Below are positions 1 to 12,031 of a DNA stretch of 64,000 bases, in pieces. This DNA is from Deinandra increscens subsp. villosa (lineage: Eukaryota; Streptophyta; Magnoliopsida; Asterales; Asteraceae): NCBI GenBank assembly GCA_039602395.1, contig JBCNJP010000017.1:89292182-89356181 (forward strand), in the 5' to 3' direction. The position numbers and the translations under genes are program-made. The first letter of the stretch is position 1, and each line of letters opens with the position of its first letter. A model generated the notes under the pieces. That model ran no database searches, was not told the DNA's origin, and saw only the letters and a list, made by a program, of their open reading frames with translations.

Positions 1-5
1 TCTTG

Positions 6-366
6 GGCAAATTGGATTTTAATAATCCAAACTATGACCCATTGGCCGATAATAATTCAAACTATCAGTTTGGCCAGCAGCAGTCCCAACTTTCATTTTC
101 GTTATCAGTAGCAATCCTAGTAGTATAATCATCATACATTTACACTTGATTTTTGGCTCGTAATGATGAATCGAACAAAATAAGGAAGCATAAAAGCAAA
201 AACAAACAAAAAACAAGTGTAAATCATGTGTAAATGTATGATGTTTCGGGACTGATACTGTTTCTAATAACGAAAATGAAAGTTGGGACTGCTGCTGGCC
301 AAACTGATAATTTGGATTATTATCGGCCAATAGGTCATAGTTTTGATTATTAAAATCCAATTTGCC
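6..366. repeat. Foldback (long inverted repeat) element
   Basis: The left arm (about 6-152) reappears in inverted form at about 222-366, around a loop of roughly 70 bases. The outer 100 bases of the arms match almost perfectly: GGCAAATTGGATTTTAATAA at the left end pairs with its complement ending in GCC at 366. After a poorly matched patch, a second paired block (ATCATACATTTACAC) continues the stem. The 113-codon reading frame across it is a by-product of the palindrome. It could be a foldback or MITE-type transposon, or a hairpin-RNA locus. The left flank lies at the window edge, so no target duplication can be shown. Confidence 0.8.
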
Positions 367-1000
367 TACATCTTGCTTTAATTTAAACCGTACAGATTTG
401 TAAACAAATTGATCCCCAAACTACATAAAGCTAAGATTTAATAACTAAACAAACATGCTCAGCTACACCTATAAACATAGCACACGGACACATCAACAAC
501 ACAAACATAATTACACACACAATTAGTGTGCACATAAAAAAAACTATTTCTACTACTTGTTAAGTAATTAGACGAAGCACAATCAACAAAAACAAAGAAC
601 AAACAAAATGCATCACATAAGAGAAAGAGACACAGAACTACACAACTTTACAAACAACCAACTAAAACGACAAAGCAAGAGAGAAACTTAACGCACATAG
701 GAACTTCGTAAACACAAAGACATTTATCCCGAACAACTGGTGTGCAGCAAAATCAAACTATTTCTTGAACCTGTCAGGTGATTACAATTTACATGAGGCA
801 TAAACAACAACAAAAACGAAGGACATCATAACACAGAACCAAAATTAAAGAAAAAAAACACAACACACCCACCAACTGAGAATCAAACATGCAGGCACCC
901 AAAATAAAAATCAAACGGAACAACAAAGATAAACACAGTCTCAACTCAAAATCAAACATGCAAACAGGAAAAAAATAATAAACTAAAAGAAACGATGAAA
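367..1000. other. Non-coding, A/C-rich stretch
   Basis: No convincing coding frame or repeat is visible. The plus strand is strikingly rich in A and C and poor in G, with many AACAAAC, ACACA and AACAC runs. This skew may mark an old non-coding retroelement leader, but nothing identifies it. Confidence 0.4.
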
Positions 1001-1145
1001 TTGGTTATGATATTTCGAGTCTTAATTAATTTTATTCGAGATAACAGTCGAATAATATTGGTTATGATATTTCGAGTCTTAATTAATTTTATTCGAGATA
1101 ACAGTCGAATAAAATTGGTTATGATATTTCGAGTCTTAATTAATT
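1001..1145. repeat. 57-bp tandem repeat, 2.5 copies
   Basis: Units start at 1001, 1058 and 1115, each with TTGGTTATGATATTTCGAGT. The third is partial. The copies are nearly identical. Because 57 is a multiple of three, the array gives a repetitive 62-codon open frame, which I do not regard as a gene. Confidence 0.9.
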
Positions 1146-1289
1146 ATAGGACTCAAAATCAATTGAGTGTAAAACTGTTTTAACTATTAAACTTAGTTTG
1201 GAGTTTTAGTTGGTGCGTTAAACGAGTTAAGACAAGCGACCAAAACGCACATGCAAACATACACATATTCGGCTTAAGAGGTTTCGACA

Positions 1290-2735
1290 TTGTCAGAGCC
1301 TAATGACAATGTCGAAGAAGGTCTAGGATAAAAGGTAAAATCAACCACAAGGATGAATCTGGAAGAATCATGCGGTCGACTCTAATGCTCCAACTGGCTT
1401 CATAAGCTCTTCTTGATCGACTGGAATTCGTCGGTCTACCGGTCGTGGATACTTGCCATGCTTGGCAGTGTCCTTAGACAAGAACACTCGCCATGATGGG
1501 GTAGTCGCATGAATGCTCGTCACGTTCGTCTAGGGCGAAGGTGAGCATATATAAGAAAATAGAATTAAATCCTAATCTATTTTGATACAACTTTTGAACC
1601 CAAAAACCAAGTGGGCCAATCCAAAACCAAAATACAAGTGGGCCAAAATGGGCTAAACCAAAACACAACAAAACGTAATTAAGATAAAAACATCTAAACT
1701 AAAACGGAGTTTAGATATACCTTCGCGGTGAACTAAAAAACGCTAGAGACACCAAGGGACAACGTGATGACGCTAGGGTTTCACAGAAACTCGATCGACA
1801 TTCGGATCAAATCGTTTTACAAATCGCAAAACCATCTTAAACCGATTCGTTGTAAACTGCAACGATTCGGTTTATGGTGGCGACGAGCGAGCACCAACGT
1901 ATCAAGACGGTGACGGCGGCTAGGGTTTAGCCGGGGCGAATACACGATAACGGCGACAAAGCTCACACCCGCGATATCGTAACAACGACGACAAAGCCGA
2001 GTGGTAATGGTGTCGCAGTGAAACGGAGAAAACTAGATCGCGACGACGACCTAGGGTGGTGTCGGCGGCCCTAGGAGGGGGGATGGTGACGGCGGCGGCG
2101 GCAGTGATGTATGGATGGCGATGGTGATGATGATATCCTCAAACGACACGCGATAGTCACCTTGTGTTCTCTCGGCAGATCGTCGGTGGCAAGGGTTCCG
2201 CGTGGGAAGAGGGGCGGCGATGGTGGTGGTTACGTGAGAGAGGGGGAGCCGAGAGAGAGATAGAGAGAGGGAAATCGTGGAATAGGGGGCGCAAGTGAGG
2301 ATTAGGGTTTCGCTAATCCTTACTTGCTTATTTAAGCCCTCGATTTTACGGATCATGTCCCTCGTCAATTGCTATCGTCAAAGTGAACCACCATTTTACA
2401 GAAGATTAATAAAACAAGTTTATTAATACGAAAGTTGTAAATCCTAGAACCAACAAATAACGATTTATTTGGTTTATTATTTTAACCGTAAACGTTAATC
2501 GATAAATCAAAACGTTATTCTCCGTTTATTGTTGCAAGGACAATAATTCGTAATTAATTAAATGTTTATTAATCAAGAATAAGCATAAATTAATTTACTA
2601 ATTCTATGGATTTACCGGTTAACCAATTAAGCGGATTTATATCTCGTTGCCCTCAGTGTAACTTTTTACGGGTGTTAACCGAGTCGGGTTCTTGGTGTTG
2701 TCGGGTCTGGACATCCATTATCCAACAAGTTTTAG
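1290..2735 (-). mobile_element. Copia LTR and leader relic
   Basis: Read on the minus strand, an LTR begins TGTTGGATAATGG at 2735. Near its start is an AGACCCGAC...GTTACAC block like that of elements A and B. It runs through a TC-rich 5'-UTR-like stretch (about 2330-2240) and a proline-rich frame to a donor-like AAG|GTATAT at 1719-1721. Below that, text resembling A's leader (GGCCCA-rich) is seen at about 1690-1560. The LTR end and primer site are missing or too decayed to place. A diverged relative of A and B, probably truncated near 1290. Confidence 0.55.
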
Positions 2736-3863
2736 GTTTTCGTTTTGGTTTTCAGTACTAACTCTTGTTTTACACTACTTAGAGTTTGGAAATGACTGAG
2801 ATGGATAGGATCATGGCTGCAAGATATTCTTATGTTGACAAGGCTCTAACGGTTGTTCCTCTAAGTGCGTTGAAATGTTTGAATCTTATGGAAATGATAG
2901 CATTACTCTCATGAAAAAAATTGAAAACATGAAGTATTATAACAATCGCCCTTGAAAAACTGAAAACGGTTATAAAGAAAAGAGCGGTGCTTTAAAGAAA
3001 CACATTGCAGTACTTCACAAACAAGTTGGTCAACTAAATTGTTGTGAAAAAAGTCTCTAGACAAGAAAATTCAGGAACTAACTGAGAGCAAAGGTATCTT
3101 GCAAGCCAAATTGATCCCGTTCTTCAAAACTTTGAGATAAATAAGTTTACTCTTAAAAGTTATGAATTTTCTGTAATAGTGACACAAAAATTCGAGGAAG
3201 GACAAAAACTTCCTGATGATGTTACTTGGTTGGGTTTTAAGGAAATGCGTCATCCTTTTAATCATAACTATACGTTTTGCATGAGTTTGATGAGGAACAA
3301 GAGAACTCTGCAAATATGGTATATGGTAAGAGAGGTAACTCTTGTGACTTAACTGATGAGTCTGAGTTGGAATTAGGAGATACTAAATGTGTGAACGTTT
3401 CTGATGTTTCTACCACATGTGCAGATCCAGCAGAAAATGACAAATGTGTGACCTCTTCTGAGGAGTGTGTTGCTATTGATTAAGATGATTTGAAACCATC
3501 CGATGCTTTTGAATATATTGATGTTTTACAAAAGCCCGTGGCTAAAAAATCAATTCATTATCCTAAAAGTGAGACTATATATATCAAACGTACAGATAAG
3601 AATAAGTGTGAGAAAAAGCTTATGACCACTAGACCTGAAGGAAAGGTGTTCATGACCTCTGGTTATATGTTTGCACATGATCTAGGGAAAGCTCTGTTCC
3701 AAAATTCATACAACTTAAAGGTGTAGGAAAGCCCCCAACTTCATCAACATACACTGCTAAAGATTAAGAGCTGAATGGTGTAACGAAGTCACTAATCTCA
3801 GCGTATAACGAGCTAGAAGAATAAAAGATGAAGACATTTAATAGTATAAGCCTAGGGGGAGAT
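2736..3863 (+). pseudogene. SIRE-like Copia gag remnant, pol deleted
   Basis: Two open stretches (3277-3483 and 3490-3726) and several broken ones upstream read as decayed gag. The second contains LMTTRPEGKVFMTSGYMF, matching ILTTRPGGKIFMTSGSMF in the gag of element D. Only about 140 bases separate this block from a polypurine tract (CCTAGGGGGAGAT, 3851-3863), so zinc knuckle, protease, integrase and RT are all absent. Many stops between 2900 and 3250 show it is old. The plus orientation is opposite to the neighbouring Copia LTR at 1290-2735. Confidence 0.6.
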
Positions 3864-4074
3864 TGTAAGGATATGATAAGCCTTATGTATTAAATACTTA
3901 TTGGGCTAAGTAGTTGGTTACGGTTTTGGTGTAATTGGGCTTAATATAGGTTTGCAAATTGTATTGGGTTAGTTAGTAGGTTCACGACCTCCTCCTTGTT
4001 TAGGTTACAGATTTCGAAATAGGCAAAGGAGGCTTACGGAACACTTTTCGTGTCTCTCTCAGAGTGTTTCTTTG
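3864..4074 (+). repeat. SIRE-like 3' LTR, truncated
   Basis: The sequence starts TGTAAGGATATG directly after the polypurine tract, as expected for a plus-strand 3' LTR. It is cut short at 4075, where a different Copia LTR begins (TGTTGGAGTATT). Confidence 0.55.
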
Positions 4075-4300
4075 TGTTGGAGTATTATATGTCCAGACCC
4101 GACCGATTAACGTAACCGGTCCAGTTATTGACCCATAAGGGTTACACTAGGGTTAACGTGTAAAGGCCGCTTAAACAACAGTTAACTGGCAATTAACGAA
4201 ACGTTAAATCAATTATTACCAAATTATTAGTTATAACAATGGATTAAATAATTACTAAATATACAGAAAACGAAATATAAAATCCAATTTTCCAATATAA
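4075..4300 (+). repeat. 5' part of a Copia LTR
   Basis: It begins TGTTGG and contains GTCCAGACCCGACCGATTAA and GGGTTACACTAGGGTTAACG, the same block order as the LTR starts at 2735 (minus), 13182 (minus) and 16113. Resemblance fades after about 4280. No LTR end or primer site follows. Confidence 0.5.
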
Positions 4301-4899
4301 AAAGATTAATCATGTCTTGACGTAAGAATTAGAAGTGTAACGCTTAAAGTATTGAGTCTATAACTTAAAAGTTATGTTGCACGACTCTACTCATTACACC
4401 ATCAACATTTGGGATAAATTTGTTGGGTTTGGGTTTAAAACAAAAGAGATTAAACGTTAGTAAAACAAACACACAAAAGACTGCGTAGCGACATTTTAAT
4501 TAGAAGCAAAACACTCAACGTATCCAGCCTAACACCTAAAGGTCATATTACATGACAATACACATTACACCACCAACTTTTATGCTAAATTTATTATGCT
4601 TACATAAAAAAATTAAATGATCAAGACACATGGCAACCACCTATTCATTGTTTTAAAGTTTGTAGAAGAAGACAAAAATAAAAAATATTATTCCAGATTA
4701 ATAAAAATAAAAACCATCTTAATTTTGTAGTAGCACAGAATTATAAAAAGTTAGGAGTATGTTGTGTAAATACTTAACCAACTTAACATCTTGTAGTTAG
4801 GTTGGTTAATAAGGTAGTTGAGTCGGTTAATATGTAGTTGTGCTTAAAGGGTGATATGGCATTATCATACTTCTTTCTGAACTTTTTCTCTTCTAATCT
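4301..4899. other. Non-coding stretch with a diverged internal duplication
   Basis: No gene is seen. Two blocks of about 70 bases (4338-4405 and 4506-4575) share the pattern TA(T)AACTTAAAAGTTATGTTGC / TAACACCTAAAGGTCATATTAC followed by CATTACACCA(T/C)CAAC. They look like an old direct duplication. Confidence 0.4.
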
Positions 4900-5697
4900 A
4901 CATGCAACATTCAACCTTCACCATTCTTAGCTCATCAAAAGCTCTGAAGAGAACAAAAGTCACCAGAACCTGGGAAAAGGGTGAAAGATGATCTCTAAGA
5001 GTTTTCCAAGTGAACCAGCTCCGACTACCGATGGAAAACCTGCACACTAGAGCAACGCGTTAGGGCGTTACAGGGTGAGCCGGAGAGGGACCCCTATATC
5101 GGCCCTCCGGTGTGAGAGTAAGTGATTGATATGAGAGAAACTGAGAATAGTAAAGGATGAGAGCAGGGAATATCATGTACCTCTAATGATGACTTGCAGT
5201 TCACTATTTATAGGCTTACCATTAGGGTTTCTTGATAGGTGAGTGACGTCAGCGCGTGTGTGACACGGCGCGTGAGGGAATATCTCAGGTGTTTCTCTGT
5301 TACGCGTGTCACCTTCTTATTGGTCTAGGACCACATGCAGAATGTAGGTTTGTTACGGTGGGACCCATTTCCCTGGTGGGGAATTTAATGCTCAACGGTC
5401 TATGGGTGTGAGCGTGTGCTTCTTACGCGCACATGTGCTTCAATCCCCTTTCCACAAGTTTGGGATGTACTTGCAGGCTGGCCCAAGTAGTTATTTTCCT
5501 TATCGGGCTTTGGGGTAGGTTGGGCTCAGGCCCAAAAGGATAGATTTGATATCTATCCTCTTCAAGTCTTCCCTAGTCCTGTGCGTAAGTATTTAGCGCG
5601 GGACTATGAAGTCTAGGTTAGGGACCTTTATGATCGCTGTGGCGGTTAGAATCGTTTTGGTTCTTTGGCGGAACAAACTTTCAGCGCCCAAGTGGAC
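4900..5697 (-). repeat. Putative 3' LTR of a Tat-lineage Gypsy element
   Basis: On the minus strand a TATA box (CCTATAAATAG, about 5205-5215) lies between an upstream region that could start at TGTCCACTTGGGCGC (5697) and a downstream 5'-UTR-like, TC-rich stretch. The block just outside 5697 is a run of A with GCCCCCGCC, a possible polypurine-tract region. It fits as the 3' LTR of the element whose integrase end is at 10239-10455. Both boundaries are estimates. Confidence 0.4.
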
Positions 5698-6266
5698 AAA
5701 TTTTTTTTTTTGGCGGGGGCTTTGATTTCCTTATGGAGAACTTTTTGGCGGGAGTTTTGGTGAAAAAAGAGGGATGATGGATCCCTTTTACTCGATTTGT
5801 ATTGTTCTTTTCCTTTTTCTATTTGTAGATGCTGACAATATTCACCTTTTTGTAAGTGATATTATATTTGATTTCTATGATTGGGATAAGAACAAAGGAA
5901 AAAAGGAAGGAGACAGGGGCATTTAATGTTGGTTATCAAACGTCAGCCGTCAGTCTCTGTTTTTCGGCGACAGGCAGACGTCATACTGTTTTTACTGTTT
6001 CGTAGGGACACGCGTCGCTCGAGGGGCAACCCAAGGTTTTCTCACAGCTTTTTACAACTGTCTCCTCCACGTGTCATCATCCTCGCGTTCTATGCAATTG
6101 ATCTCAACGGTAGAGATTGTGCGTGTATCGAACGGTTTAAGTATTTAAACCCTTTTCTCCCCCCAATTTACTTTTTACCTTCTCTTCTTTTGGAAACCCT
6201 AGGATTTCTTCCGCAACTTTCTTGCTTGATCAGAGCTTTTTCTTCTCTTTGTTCTCCTTTTTTACT

Positions 6267-9200
6267 ATGTCTTCGGTATCTAAATACCCTATTGACTGGA
6301 AGAAACCAGATTTTCTTCGTTTTCTTGAATGCTATGCCTTGGATGACCCTTCTTTTGGGGCTGAATTGCCCCCTACGGGTGGTTTAATTACCCAGTGTCC
6401 ACCTGGTAAGATTGCCCTTTATTCTGAATTTTTCGCTTATTCTCATCTTCGCATCCCTATTTCTGGGTTTTGCTCTATGATTTTTGAGGCCTATCAGATT
6501 CATCTTTCTCAATTTCATCCCCTTGGTCTTGCAAAGATAAGCCACTTCGAGTATGTTCTACGAAGCCTTCAGAGGGTTCCGTCCATAGAGCTTTTTAAAG
6601 CTTTCTTTATGTTAGTCAAGAAAGGCGATTGGTATACCTTCGACAAACGGCCTGGTGTAAACATGCTGGGAGCCATTCCCAGTGCCAGTGGAGACAGGAT
6701 GTGGAGGAAGAAATTCTTTTTTGTAAACTCGGGCGTTATTCCGATGGATATGGTGTTGAGAAGAGGGAATGAGGTCATCCTTGACTTGGAAGCATCGCAA
6801 GAGACGATGACATCACCTGTGTACATATGGCTGCGGAATAACCCCACCGATTATCAGGGTTTTGGCGAGGGGTCAATGGTAAGGTTGGGCATGAGTCGCC
6901 TTTTGGAAGATGATAATTTCATTCCGGATTATGCGCGCCGTGAAGGATCTACGCTGACATGTGATATTCCTGCCGTACATGATCAGCGTTGTTTCGTTTG
7001 AGTCTTTTGGCCGGGGTGATGCTTGGCACGATATATCTATCCGAATCGCGGGGATTTTTTCCCCTATGGCGGATGGCGATGTCGGACCAGGCTTCGTCCC
7101 AGGTCAAATTTCCTTAAACCAGGTACTTTTCTTCCTTTTACTGTTTTGGAGCACATTTAAAATGATCTGCTCTTTCTTCTGAGTAGGACCCATTGTGTGG
7201 ATGGAGTTGTTATTTCCCCCTCTTAGGAAGGCTTTAAGATATTCTCCCCGCAAGCGGTTGGAGGGAGAAATTAGTGTGTTGGATCAGACTTTCTGCTGCT
7301 TCGTTCTTCCCCAACTGGATGGTTCATGGGATCCTGAGCGCGCGCGGGCACGTGTTGTGAAGGTATTTAAAGTTTTTCCTTGTTCCTCTGGGGGGCGCAT
7401 TCTTGCTTATAAATGCTTGTGACACTTTTTCTTTAGGATTTGTCTGGGGCGCCACCGTTGAGATATACAGAAGAATACTTGCCGCTGAGTGGCATTCCTG
7501 AGGTGATTTTTCCTGGCGAGGAGAGACATGGTTCTGGAGCTACCGCCCTTCCACTTCTTATGCGTTCGTTATTCCCAAACGCTGCGGAAGGCGGTCCTTC
7601 TAGTTCCGTGGCGGGCCCCGGTTCTCCCGAGGCGGGAAGGAAGCGAAAAGGAAAAGGGGTTGCACCCCTCGCCAAGTGTAGGAAGGCAGTGGATATTGTT
7701 GCACAGAGAGTTTTGGAATCTCGCGCGAGTAAGTTTGATTCCATGTTCCTTCCTTTCCACATCTTTCTTTGAAAATTCTTAGTTTCTTCAGCTTTCTTCA
7801 GGTGATTTAAAAGCGGATACTCCAGAAGGGTCTTCCCGCCCAACGGCTAAAGCGCATGGGAAAGGCAAAGGCTTGTTTGCTTTGTCCTCAGTTATGGCGG
7901 AAGTTAACCGGAAGGCGGAGGAGGAAGCCTTTGTTAACCAGTTGCTGGATGTTGGGGGAGAGGCCGATTTAGCTCCGGGCTTACTTCACAAGAACTCTGT
8001 CAATGCTCAAACTTCCTTGGCGGCTCGTGAGGCGCAGTTGCAGAAGTCTCGTGAGGCTGCCGCCAAAAGGAGAGAGGTTGCAGAGAAAAGTTTGCAAGAG
8101 GAAGTAACGCCTTCTCTTGAGGCGAAAGCCATGGATGATGAAGATGTGGTACGCCAAGATGAGGCGGAGCGAAAAGCTAACACTGATGAGGAAGCCCAGA
8201 AGAAAATGGAGGAGAAGCGTTTAATGGATGAGAGGCTCCTAGCGGAGGAACAACAATTGTCAGAGGCAAAACGATCGGCGGAGCAGTAAAGGCTAGAGGA
8301 AAACCGGTTGGCGGAGGAGCGCGCCAAAAAGTCTGTTGTTGAAACCACGTTGCCCCAGCAGGAAGCGGTTGTCCATACCCCTCCTTCCTCTGGTAATGTG
8401 CATTCTGGGTCTGCGGGCCCTTTATCCGCTTTGGCTCGGTATCCCAACAGGGCCAACCTTGACCTTCTCCACACCAACTCCGGTCCCTATGTCCAAGGTT
8501 GGAACATTTTTCCCGCTACCATGCTTGACTCTTATGAAAGACAAAGGGAGTTCCTTCGTCACGCAATCCATGATGCTGACAAGAACCGGCTTCATAGCTT
8601 AACCAATGATGAGCTTTGTTCTGAAGCGGTAATGGGGATAATGAAGGGTGTCATGGCCTTGCCTGAAATTCTTCACAGGCATCATCTAGACGTTAATCGT
8701 TGGGAAGTTCTGGAGCAGGCGAAAGCTTTGGCGGAAGAAAGGAGGTTGGAGGTATTGGTTGAGAAGAAGAAAGTACTTGATGCGGCTGCGGAGGCCATGC
8801 GGGCGGAGGCTAAGCGTAAAGAGGAGGAGGCTAGGGCTGACCTTGCAGTGGCTGAGGTCAACAAATTGAAAGTCTGCGCTGGCGGGATTACAGGCGACTT
8901 ATGATAAAGCCAAAAAGGAGCATGAGAAAGCCGCTGATGTTCACGCGCGGGCACACCGAACTTATTTGATGCGGGAGGGGGAGGTTTAAACACTCAAGAA
9001 TCAACTCGCCGCCTCTCAGGCCGCCAAAGAGGACGCTGAGCGGATCACCCAAACCTTGAGTGACGACCTCACCCGCGCTACTGAAAAATGCGCCAAAATC
9101 GAGAGGGATCTTGCTGAGAAAGACTCCCAACTGGTTGATGTTGTGAAAGCACGGGCGGCCTTGGAGCTTCAATTGAACCAAACTACCAAGGCTCTTTTTG

Positions 9201-9646
9201 ATGCGCGAGCCACCCATAATGGCGCTTTGGTGGCAAGGCTGAGGGAAGACATCCGGTGGTTGTTAGATGACCTATATGGTGCTGGCTTACAACGCGGGCC
9301 AGGAAAGCCAGGTGTACCAGGATGCCTTGTTCGATTATATGGAGGTTGCCCGAGCGATAGGTCAGTTTGATGGTTTGGCGGCGGGCCGCGATATGGAGGC
9401 CAAAGGCTTGGATATCAAAAACCACCCTTGGTATGACCCCAAAGTTTCCAGTAATTTTTGTGATCGCGGGAAAGAACTCAGTGAGCATGATCCTCCTATA
9501 TTCATGAACTCAGGGATCATGCGCTAGATGATGACCTCTCGAGCGTTAAGCGGATCCTTATCCCCACCGATGAGGACTCTAGCGTTGACGCAGAGGAAGG
9601 TATTGACGAGGATGTTGCTGAAGCCAATCCTACGGGTCCTGTTTGA
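6267..9646 (+). pseudogene. Antisense extra ORF of a Tat-lineage Gypsy element (putative gypsy-type transposase family), broken
   Basis: The ATG at 6267 opens a frame resembling the N-terminal domain known as 'putative gypsy type transposon' (PF04195-like). Landmarks include FREFF-like SEFFAYSHLRIPISGF, HLSQFHPLGLAKISHFEYV, PSIELFKAFFMLVKKGDWYTF and WRKKFFFV. Three introns look likely, with GT..AG at 7123-7186, about 7361-7436 and about 7730-7800. The last exon (7801 on) encodes a long Ala/Glu/Lys-rich coiled coil. Breaks: a one-base shift near 6965, a stop at 8287, a shift near 8880, a stop near 8986, and shifts near 9265 and 9515. Known: Tat-lineage elements can carry an additional ORF antisense between pol and the 3' LTR. 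That is the arrangement here, since pol lies on the minus strand at 10239. Its function is not known. Confidence 0.7.
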
Positions 9647-10238
9647 CGGTTCGAGGAACAAAGACTTAGCTTTTCTTTCTTTGTAGTTTCTATATTTGTA
9701 TTTGTTGGATGCCCTGGGGCTAAGATTGTAATCATACTTTTTGTTAACACCACTGGTGATGTTATGCAGTATTAATTGTGTTTTAATGCGCTTTCGTTTT
9801 TGCGGCTTAAAAAATATGAATGCTTGAATTTTTTCCAAGGTATCTTTTTCTTACGCGGAATCCTAGTTTTTATAGGCGCGTCCGCGGGAATGTGTATGAC
9901 TTTTTATCATGACAACATTGGTCCACACTTCTTTGTTTGTATATTTCAATTTTTATTGTGCCAAAAGGAATGTCTGCTGCAGACAGAGTATCCCGGACCT
10001 GCGCGCCTGACTTCAGGGCGCACCGCGGAGCAAATGTGTGTGTTTGCTAAGTTTCGTTTTCGTTTGCATCTTGCGCTTTTATAGGTACTTTTAGTTTATT
10101 TACTGTTCGCAATTATGCAGATTTTAGCTTTGTTAGCGTAATCTATAATTGGAAAATAACAAACTTTTGATAGCAAAAAGGCTGCGAAGATAATATTTTC
10201 ACTATATTACTGATTTTCTTTCATAGGAAAATAGCAAA
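9647..10238. other. Spacer between antisense ORF and integrase end
   Basis: No coding frame is supported. It is T-rich on the plus strand near 9657-9740 and 9830-9960, suitable for a 3' UTR of the antisense ORF. I see no repeat. Confidence 0.4.
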
Positions 10239-10455
10239 TTACATGTAACATTTTCGTAGCTGAGCCGCATTCCAGGTGCGCGGAATCGGCGTTCCATCTA
10301 ACCTTTCCAACTCGTACGCGCCCTTGCCCAAGTCCTTTTTGACTAGGTAGGGCCCTTCCCAGTTTGGACTAAGTTTTCCCTGTGGGAGCGCTCTACTGGC
10401 CTCGTTACTGCGCAACACATATTCTCCTTCTTTGAACGTGATCTTCTGCACGCGT
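10239..10455 (-). pseudogene. Tat-lineage Gypsy integrase C-terminus, cut by gap
   Basis: The 70-residue end of a pol polyprotein. Motifs FKEGEYVLRSNEAS, GKLSPNWEGPYLV, GKGAYELE and PRTWNAAQLRKCY are typical of the integrase C-terminal region in Tat/Retand/Ogre-type elements. It stops at 10239. Upstream coding sequence would lie in the N run from 10456. It carries no visible break itself, so it could be the end of an intact pol. It fixes the orientation of this element as minus, opposite to the ORF at 6267-9646. Confidence 0.75.
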
Positions 10456-10955
10456 NNNNNNNNNNNNNNNNNNNNNNNNNNNNNNNNNNNNNNNNNNNNN
10501 NNNNNNNNNNNNNNNNNNNNNNNNNNNNNNNNNNNNNNNNNNNNNNNNNNNNNNNNNNNNNNNNNNNNNNNNNNNNNNNNNNNNNNNNNNNNNNNNNNNN
10601 NNNNNNNNNNNNNNNNNNNNNNNNNNNNNNNNNNNNNNNNNNNNNNNNNNNNNNNNNNNNNNNNNNNNNNNNNNNNNNNNNNNNNNNNNNNNNNNNNNNN
10701 NNNNNNNNNNNNNNNNNNNNNNNNNNNNNNNNNNNNNNNNNNNNNNNNNNNNNNNNNNNNNNNNNNNNNNNNNNNNNNNNNNNNNNNNNNNNNNNNNNNN
10801 NNNNNNNNNNNNNNNNNNNNNNNNNNNNNNNNNNNNNNNNNNNNNNNNNNNNNNNNNNNNNNNNNNNNNNNNNNNNNNNNNNNNNNNNNNNNNNNNNNNN
10901 NNNNNNNNNNNNNNNNNNNNNNNNNNNNNNNNNNNNNNNNNNNNNNNNNNNNNNN
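10456..10955. other. Assembly gap (500 N)
   Basis: Exactly 500 N, so the size is probably a placeholder. Most of the Tat-lineage pol and its 5' LTR may be missing here. Confidence 1.
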
Positions 10956-12031
10956 ACAATATATAATTCAACAAAACAAGACAAATTAAATTGTTTAATT
11001 AGGTCACGCTAAGTCCACATGCGATCCTATGGTGTCATCAACAAGGCTAACATCATCAAACCGCACAACCTGCAAAACGTATAAAATAAAGCTCAATTAC
11101 GAATAATTGGTGAGTAAACATAGGATTAGTGTACTACATAGATTAAGGCATGCGAATCAATGAGTTGTATGTAATCAAGTAAAGCAAACTAGTGAATGAG
11201 ATAGCGCAAATAAGCTACATGAGCGAACCCTGACCTCAAGGTTTCTAATCACAAGGCGCCCAAGCCAAGGCAGGCCAAGTGGGCTTGTCAAGCTAATAGA
11301 TCTATTACCGTAACCCCGGATTTTTACAGTTAATGTCACTCGAGTATGAGTATGAGTCTAACCACAACATAGCGCAAATAACACACAAGTTCACATACTA
11401 TGTCACAGATAACAACATAGAGTTCGCATGTAGTTTTTTAGTAAAGAATATCGAGTAAGGGTTTTGAATATGATACATGTTGCACCCCAAATTGTTTAAA
11501 ATAAAGAGGAGCTATGAATACTCACCTGATGCGGACACACAAATTGAAAGAACGGCACCATGAAATGAGGAAAAGTAAGCCCAATGATAATCTTGACGAC
11601 TAGCGAGATAGAGGAAGAATAAATAAATACAAAAATTAAATAATTAAATAGCTTAATTTCACGACACGACCGACTTGACGACTCGATGGTGATTTGGCGA
11701 GGTGATACGTACGATATGGGTCCAATCCTAAACTAAAGGTAAGGTCAAAGGTCCTAATTTGACTATTTATATGATAGTCAAACAGAAGTCAACATGGTCA
11801 AACAGAAGTCAACATGGTCAATAATAAGTCAACATGGTCAAACATGATTATAATCATAGCAAATAATTCTTATCATGAAAACCTAATCATTTAACATGGG
11901 GTTCCTTAAGCATGATTAACCTAATCATGGATCTAGTCATTCATAGCATAAAAACACAGCTTGATGATGGAATATATAGATCTAATCGTAGATGACATGC
12001 AACCTAGTAAATCTAACATTTTATGACATGC
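10956..12031. other. Unassigned repeat-like sequence
   Basis: No coding frame is supported. An ACTCACCTGATGCGGACACAC segment near 11520 and the general base make-up resemble the interior of a Gypsy LTR on the minus strand, but no LTR ends or TATA box can be placed. CATGC at 12027-12031 would be the left target duplication of element B, but B's right end is lost. Confidence 0.35.
11781..11840. repeat. 20-bp tandem repeat, three units
   Basis: Units AACAGAAGTCAACATGGTCA, the same again, then ATAATAAGTCAACATGGTCA. Confidence 0.9.

Noticed and set aside
995..1183. 62-codon repetitive open frame
   Set aside because: It exists only because the 57-base tandem unit is a multiple of three. There is no start context or family resemblance.
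2051..2368. 105-codon proline/serine-rich minus-strand ORF as a gene
   Set aside because: It lies in the TC-rich leader of a decayed Copia LTR, and most of it is low-complexity sequence.
12027..12031. CATGC as proven target duplication of element B
   Set aside because: The matching right end of B is displaced by H and the gap, so it cannot be confirmed.
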